Shown one piece after another: positions 7,022-9,314 of a stretch of DNA of 9,314 nucleotides. Source of the DNA: Methanoculleus sp. (lineage in GTDB: Archaea > Halobacteriota > Methanomicrobia > Methanomicrobiales > Methanoculleaceae); NCBI GenBank assembly GCA_028698765.1, contig JAQVVW010000034.1:1-9314 (forward strand), given 5' to 3'. Position numbers and translations under genes: made by a program. Within the stretch, counting starts at the first letter, position 1, and each line of letters opens with the position of its first letter. The notes beneath the pieces were generated by a model. The model worked only from the letters and a program-made list of their open reading frames with translations. It did not search any database and was not told where the DNA came from.

Positions 7022-7228
7022 TCACTTCTTCGTGCCCTTCTTGAGCATATCCCGTGCCATCTTGTAGGTCTCGATCTTGTACTGCATCATCTCGATGTGT
7101 TGTTCCTTCATCTTGATGCGGGACTCGATCATCCGTACCATCAACTGCCGCATCTCGTCTTCGTCGAGGAGATCGTACATCTTCCCGAGAAGCATGTCGT
7201 GGGCGCCGTAACCGCCGTGATGTGTCAT
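7022..7228 (-). CDS. Small Met-rich helical protein, unrecognised
   Basis: A 68-residue protein that I do not recognise. The N terminus is MTHHGGYGAHD, followed by a continuous helix rich in Met, Lys, Glu and Arg (DEDEMRQLMVRMIESRIKMKE and on to MARDMLKKGTKK). It carries an acidic patch at DEDE and a basic C-terminal end, as in small coiled-coil proteins; ten of its residues are methionine. I chose the ATG at 7228 because a long G-run (AGGGGGGG on the minus strand) lies just upstream as a ribosome site; an in-frame ATG at 7246 would add six residues and include that run. The low GC skew at third positions and the TATA box upstream support a real gene. It lies 93 bases after the NifK-like gene on the same strand. 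Confidence 0.65.
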   Translation of the reverse strand: MTHHGGYGAHDMLLGKMYDLLDEDEMRQLMVRMIESRIKMKEQHIEMMQYKIETYKMARDMLKKGTKK

Positions 7229-7292
7229 ACCATAACCCCCCCTCATACCGGCCCGCCCTGCGGACGAGCCGGCTCTCCGGTATCCGCCGGGT

Positions 7293-7300
7293 GATAAATA
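7293..7300 (-). promoter_or_regulatory. TATA box for the small Met-rich protein gene
   Basis: TATTTATC on the minus strand, between the stop of the NifK-like gene (7322) and the small gene. Initiation ~25 nt downstream, near 7268, leaves about 40 nt of leader to the ATG at 7228, with the G-rich ribosome site within it. Confidence 0.5.
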
Positions 7301-7321
7301 TCTTATGGCAGGTACGGCTGC

Positions 7322-8485
7322 TCACCGGGAGGGCGTGAAGAGATCGTCGCGTTCTGCCCGGTTCCGGTTGATGCAGGCGTTGAGCACCTCTTCCATCAGC
7401 CGGAGCGCCCCTTCCACCCCGGCGACCGCGTGGGAGGAGAGAGCGACCCTGTCCCGGAGCGGCAGCGTCAGCCCGACGAACGCGGCGCCGGGAGCGATCG
7501 CCGCCTCGTAGGAGGAGCCGAGGATCAGGTTGGGTTCGGTGTTTTGGATCATATCCCGGATGGCGGAGAAGTCGGTCGTATGCGTGACGCCGTTACCGGA
7601 GGAACCGCCCCGGGCGGCGACGCAGGCGATCTCGGCACCGAGGTAGCGATCGAGGAGGTCGGCGGCAAACGAGGCGTATGCGGCGCCGCCGGCGATCGCC
7701 ACGCGGGGTGGGTCGAACCTCCTGAGGTATTTATCGCAGGCCTTCCGGATCCGGGCATCGGCCCACGCGACTTCTTCCATGACCGGGCGGGGATCCACGC
7801 CGTCGATCTCGACGGTAAGCCGCTCGAACGTCTCACTGACCGCATCGAGGCCGAGGAGCGAGCCACAGGAGGTTCCGACGCCGCTCGCGAGGTCAGGGTT
7901 CGTCCCGACGGTGAACGGCGCCGCCCGGCGGGTCGCGGCGTAACGGTCGAGGCAGAAGGTAGTGGCGACCGGCGCCCCGGCCAGGTTGAGCAGACGCCGC
8001 GCCTCGAGGGCGTTTCCCCGGCAGAAAGGGTCGGTGCGGCAGATGCCGTCGATGTTGACGCCCGGAACGTCGGGGTCGACCACCGGCGCGATCGTATCGA
8101 GCGCACGGCGGTAGCCGGCCTCGAGGTCGCCGAGAAACCCGGGGCTGTCGACGACGAGGATCTGCCCGTCGCCGGCAAGGTCGCCGATATCCTCCCCCAT
8201 GATGGCGGGCACGCAGGTGTTGACCACGGCTATCCGGGCGTAGCGACCGTCGAGTTCCCGGATCACCTCCGCGAGGCGGGACTCCGTCCCGAAGATGATC
8301 TCGTTCTCGACGAGGAACGTCCCGTGGATGGGAACCCCGACGAGCGACGCGGGGTAGAAGTAACATCCGCTCGAACCGTGGACGACGACGGCGAGATCCT
8401 CGAACCCCGCGAGGCAGGCGACCGCCCCGGTCATCGCACAGGGCCAGAGGGGGTTCTCGCACGGTGTATGCTGGTCGTTTTGCAT
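7322..8485 (-). CDS. Nitrogenase component 1-like protein (NifK/NifN-like)
   Basis: A 387-residue protein of the nitrogenase component 1 family with all three Rossmann-like domains. Likely cluster ligands are C16 (WPCAMTGA), C41 (HGSSGC) and C91 (NTCVPAIMGEDIGDL); the first spacing (25) equals that of NifK and of the protein at 4220-5287, and the second is 50. NEIIFGTESRL (61-71) and DSPGFLGDLEAGYRRAL (113-129) align with the other component. The C-terminal domain has AIAGGAAYASFAADLL (264-279), NLILGSSYEAAI (319-330), LPLRDRV (341-347) and AGVEGALRLMEEVLN (355-369), a NifK-like ending. It may form a heterodimer with the shorter protein, using the NifH-like reductase. The gene stands alone on the minus strand with its own promoter. 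The alternative is an independent homodimer, as in CfbD, with a different role. Confidence 0.85.
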   Translation of the reverse strand: MQNDQHTPCENPLWPCAMTGAVACLAGFEDLAVVVHGSSGCYFYPASLVGVPIHGTFLVENEIIFGTESRLAEVIRELDGRYARIAVVNTCVPAIMGEDIGDLAGDGQILVVDSPGFLGDLEAGYRRALDTIAPVVDPDVPGVNIDGICRTDPFCRGNALEARRLLNLAGAPVATTFCLDRYAATRRAAPFTVGTNPDLASGVGTSCGSLLGLDAVSETFERLTVEIDGVDPRPVMEEVAWADARIRKACDKYLRRFDPPRVAIAGGAAYASFAADLLDRYLGAEIACVAARGGSSGNGVTHTTDFSAIRDMIQNTEPNLILGSSYEAAIAPGAAFVGLTLPLRDRVALSSHAVAGVEGALRLMEEVLNACINRNRAERDDLFTPSR

Positions 8486-8513
8486 CGGTCTAGAAGATCA
8501 TGGCGGTGCGGGG

Positions 8514-8520
8514 ATATAAA
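8514..8520 (-). promoter_or_regulatory. TATA box of the NifK-like gene; near-leaderless transcript
   Basis: TTTATAT on the minus strand, only about 30 bases before the ATG at 8485. Initiation ~25 nt downstream falls near 8490, so the mRNA would have almost no leader, and no ribosome site is visible. Two other in-frame starts were not found upstream. Confidence 0.55.
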
Positions 8521-8587
8521 AGACGGGGAACGACCGGGTCGTCGGGTGCACCCGTGAGTGGGGCGTGATCTTCACAGGGCGGTCTTG

Positions 8588-8594
8588 AAAAAAA
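8588..8594 (-). terminator. Oligo-T terminator of the surface-protein gene
   Basis: Seven A on the plus strand read as T7 on the minus strand, 43 bases after the stop of the surface-protein gene. It separates that gene from the promoter of the NifK-like gene. Confidence 0.5.
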
Positions 8595-8636
8595 GGGAGT
8601 GCAGAGGTCAACGCCCGTAGACGGTGGCGACCGGGA

Positions 8637-9314
8637 TCAGGGGCTCCCGGCGGTTCCGTTGAGCACCAGTGAGGCGGGGTCCGGTAGGGCGAAGGGTGTA
8701 TCTCCCATAGCGGCGCCTCTCTGGTTGTTGTCCAGCGTCAGGTTCAGGGAGTAGTAATGCATCGCAAACCGCGGACCCCATGCCGGATCCTGCCCGTGGG
8801 AGACCCTGACGTTCACCTCGTCCGACTGCGGGAACGGGACGCTGATCTCGAACATCTGGTTGTTGCCCGGGGGTGTCTGCAGGGCGGTGCCCGCGAAGAC
8901 CTGCTGGTCGTTCACCTCGATAGTCATCCACCGTCCGCCGAGCGTGTCAGTCGCCGTCATGAGCCCGACGAACGTGAGGGTGTTCCATCCGATTCCCGAA
9001 GCGTCCGTGAACTGCCGCTCGACACGAGCCGTCGTCGACCCAGCGATGAGGTTGACATTGATGCCGTGCTCGCCGTGGTCGTCGATGATCATCGGGCCGT
9101 ATTCGGAGCAGGGCCCGACCTCTCTTCCCGACCATGCTGCCTCGTGCGACCATCCGTCCCATCCGTCTCTCGACCAGATCCATTCGTTGGAGGCGGCAGA
9201 GGGTTCTTTAAAGGTAGCTGCTATGGTGTGATCCGCGTCTACTCCCTCGAAGGTGTAGGTCGTGCGGGCTCCGACGGATTCGCCGTCCACGGCGACGTCG
9301 TCCACGGTATAGCC
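8637..9314 (-). CDS. C-terminal part of a cell-surface protein (5'-truncated by window edge)
   Basis: The frame is open to the edge of the window; its first residues GYTVDDVAVDGESVG precede the GTG at 9305, which is thus internal. The visible 225 residues begin with the end of a repeat common in large archaeal and bacterial surface proteins (GYTVDDVxVDG, then YTF, then ADHTIAATF). Next comes an unrecognised region rich in Trp, Gly, Asp and His (NEWIWSRDGWDGWSHEAAW, about 40-58). The rest is beta-strand-like (WNTLTFVGLM, WMTIEVNDQQVFAG, MFEISVPFP, MHYYSLNLTLDNN), as in a beta-sandwich or carbohydrate-binding module. No membrane anchor or sorting signal is visible at the C terminus (LVLNGTAGSP). 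The product is probably exported, with its signal peptide beyond the window. Function unknown. Confidence 0.75.
   Translation of the reverse strand, partial: GYTVDDVAVDGESVGARTTYTFEGVDADHTIAATFKEPSAASNEWIWSRDGWDGWSHEAAWSGREVGPCSEYGPMIIDDHGEHGINVNLIAGSTTARVERQFTDASGIGWNTLTFVGLMTATDTLGGRWMTIEVNDQQVFAGTALQTPPGNNQMFEISVPFPQSDEVNVRVSHGQDPAWGPRFAMHYYSLNLTLDNNQRGAAMGDTPFALPDPASLVLNGTAGSP

Noticed and set aside
3442..8485. True nitrogen fixation cluster
   Set aside because: There is no nifB, nifE/nifN pair, nifI regulators or molybdate transport genes, subunits are far shorter than NifD/NifK (355 and 387 residues), and no FeMo-cofactor ligand pattern was recognised.
7430..8557. A 375-residue plus-strand open frame opposite the NifK-like gene
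   Set aside because: It is antisense to a gene with conserved cysteines and Rossmann motifs; its own translation has no family signature.
1..9314. CRISPR arrays, insertion sequences, tRNA or rRNA genes
   Set aside because: No regularly spaced direct repeats, transposase motifs, terminal inverted repeats with target duplications, or tRNA-like cloverleafs were seen on either strand.

Overview
The window is GC-rich, densely packed DNA that most likely comes from a hydrogenotrophic methanogenic archaeon of the order Methanomicrobiales, with a Methanoculleus-like genome as the best guess. The evidence is an archaeal-type phosphoribulokinase, archaeal TATA boxes 25-30 nt upstream of several starts, oligo-T terminators, short or absent leaders, and methanogen-style nitrogenase-like genes. 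The organism is inferred from gene content and was not confirmed by any search.

Left part (1-3213): the 3' portion of a phosphoribulokinase gene (+) is followed by a complete TrkH-family potassium channel subunit (+). After a 333-base gap without a gene comes a minus-strand gene for a secreted or membrane-anchored protein. That protein resembles the anthrax-lethal-factor-like (ATLF) metalloprotease fold, but its zinc-binding HExxH appears as QQVGY, so it looks like a pseudo-enzyme.

Central part (3442-8485): this is the most interesting section. A nifH-like gene (3442-4260, +) overlaps a nifD/nifE-like gene (4220-5287, +). A second component-1-like protein, closer to NifK/NifN, is encoded on the opposite strand at 7322-8485. 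Both component-1 proteins keep three cysteines with nitrogenase-like spacing, two of them at the same residue numbers (C16 and C41). Together the three proteins could make a complete reductase (H2 plus D-K) split over two transcription units. No nifB, nifE/nifN pair, nifI or molybdate genes are visible, and the two component-1 proteins lack the N-terminal signature I associate with CfbD of F430 biosynthesis. I therefore read it as an uncharacterised nitrogenase-like reductase rather than N2 fixation or the canonical CfbCD.

Between the two halves lie a UspA-type ATP-binding stress protein (+), then on the minus strand a membrane protein with a bacterial PH domain, a GNAT acetyltransferase gene broken by one extra base, and a small Met-rich helical protein. 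The right edge (8637-9314, minus) holds the 3' end of a gene for a cell-surface protein that continues beyond the window. No rRNA, tRNA, CRISPR array, insertion sequence or integrase was seen.
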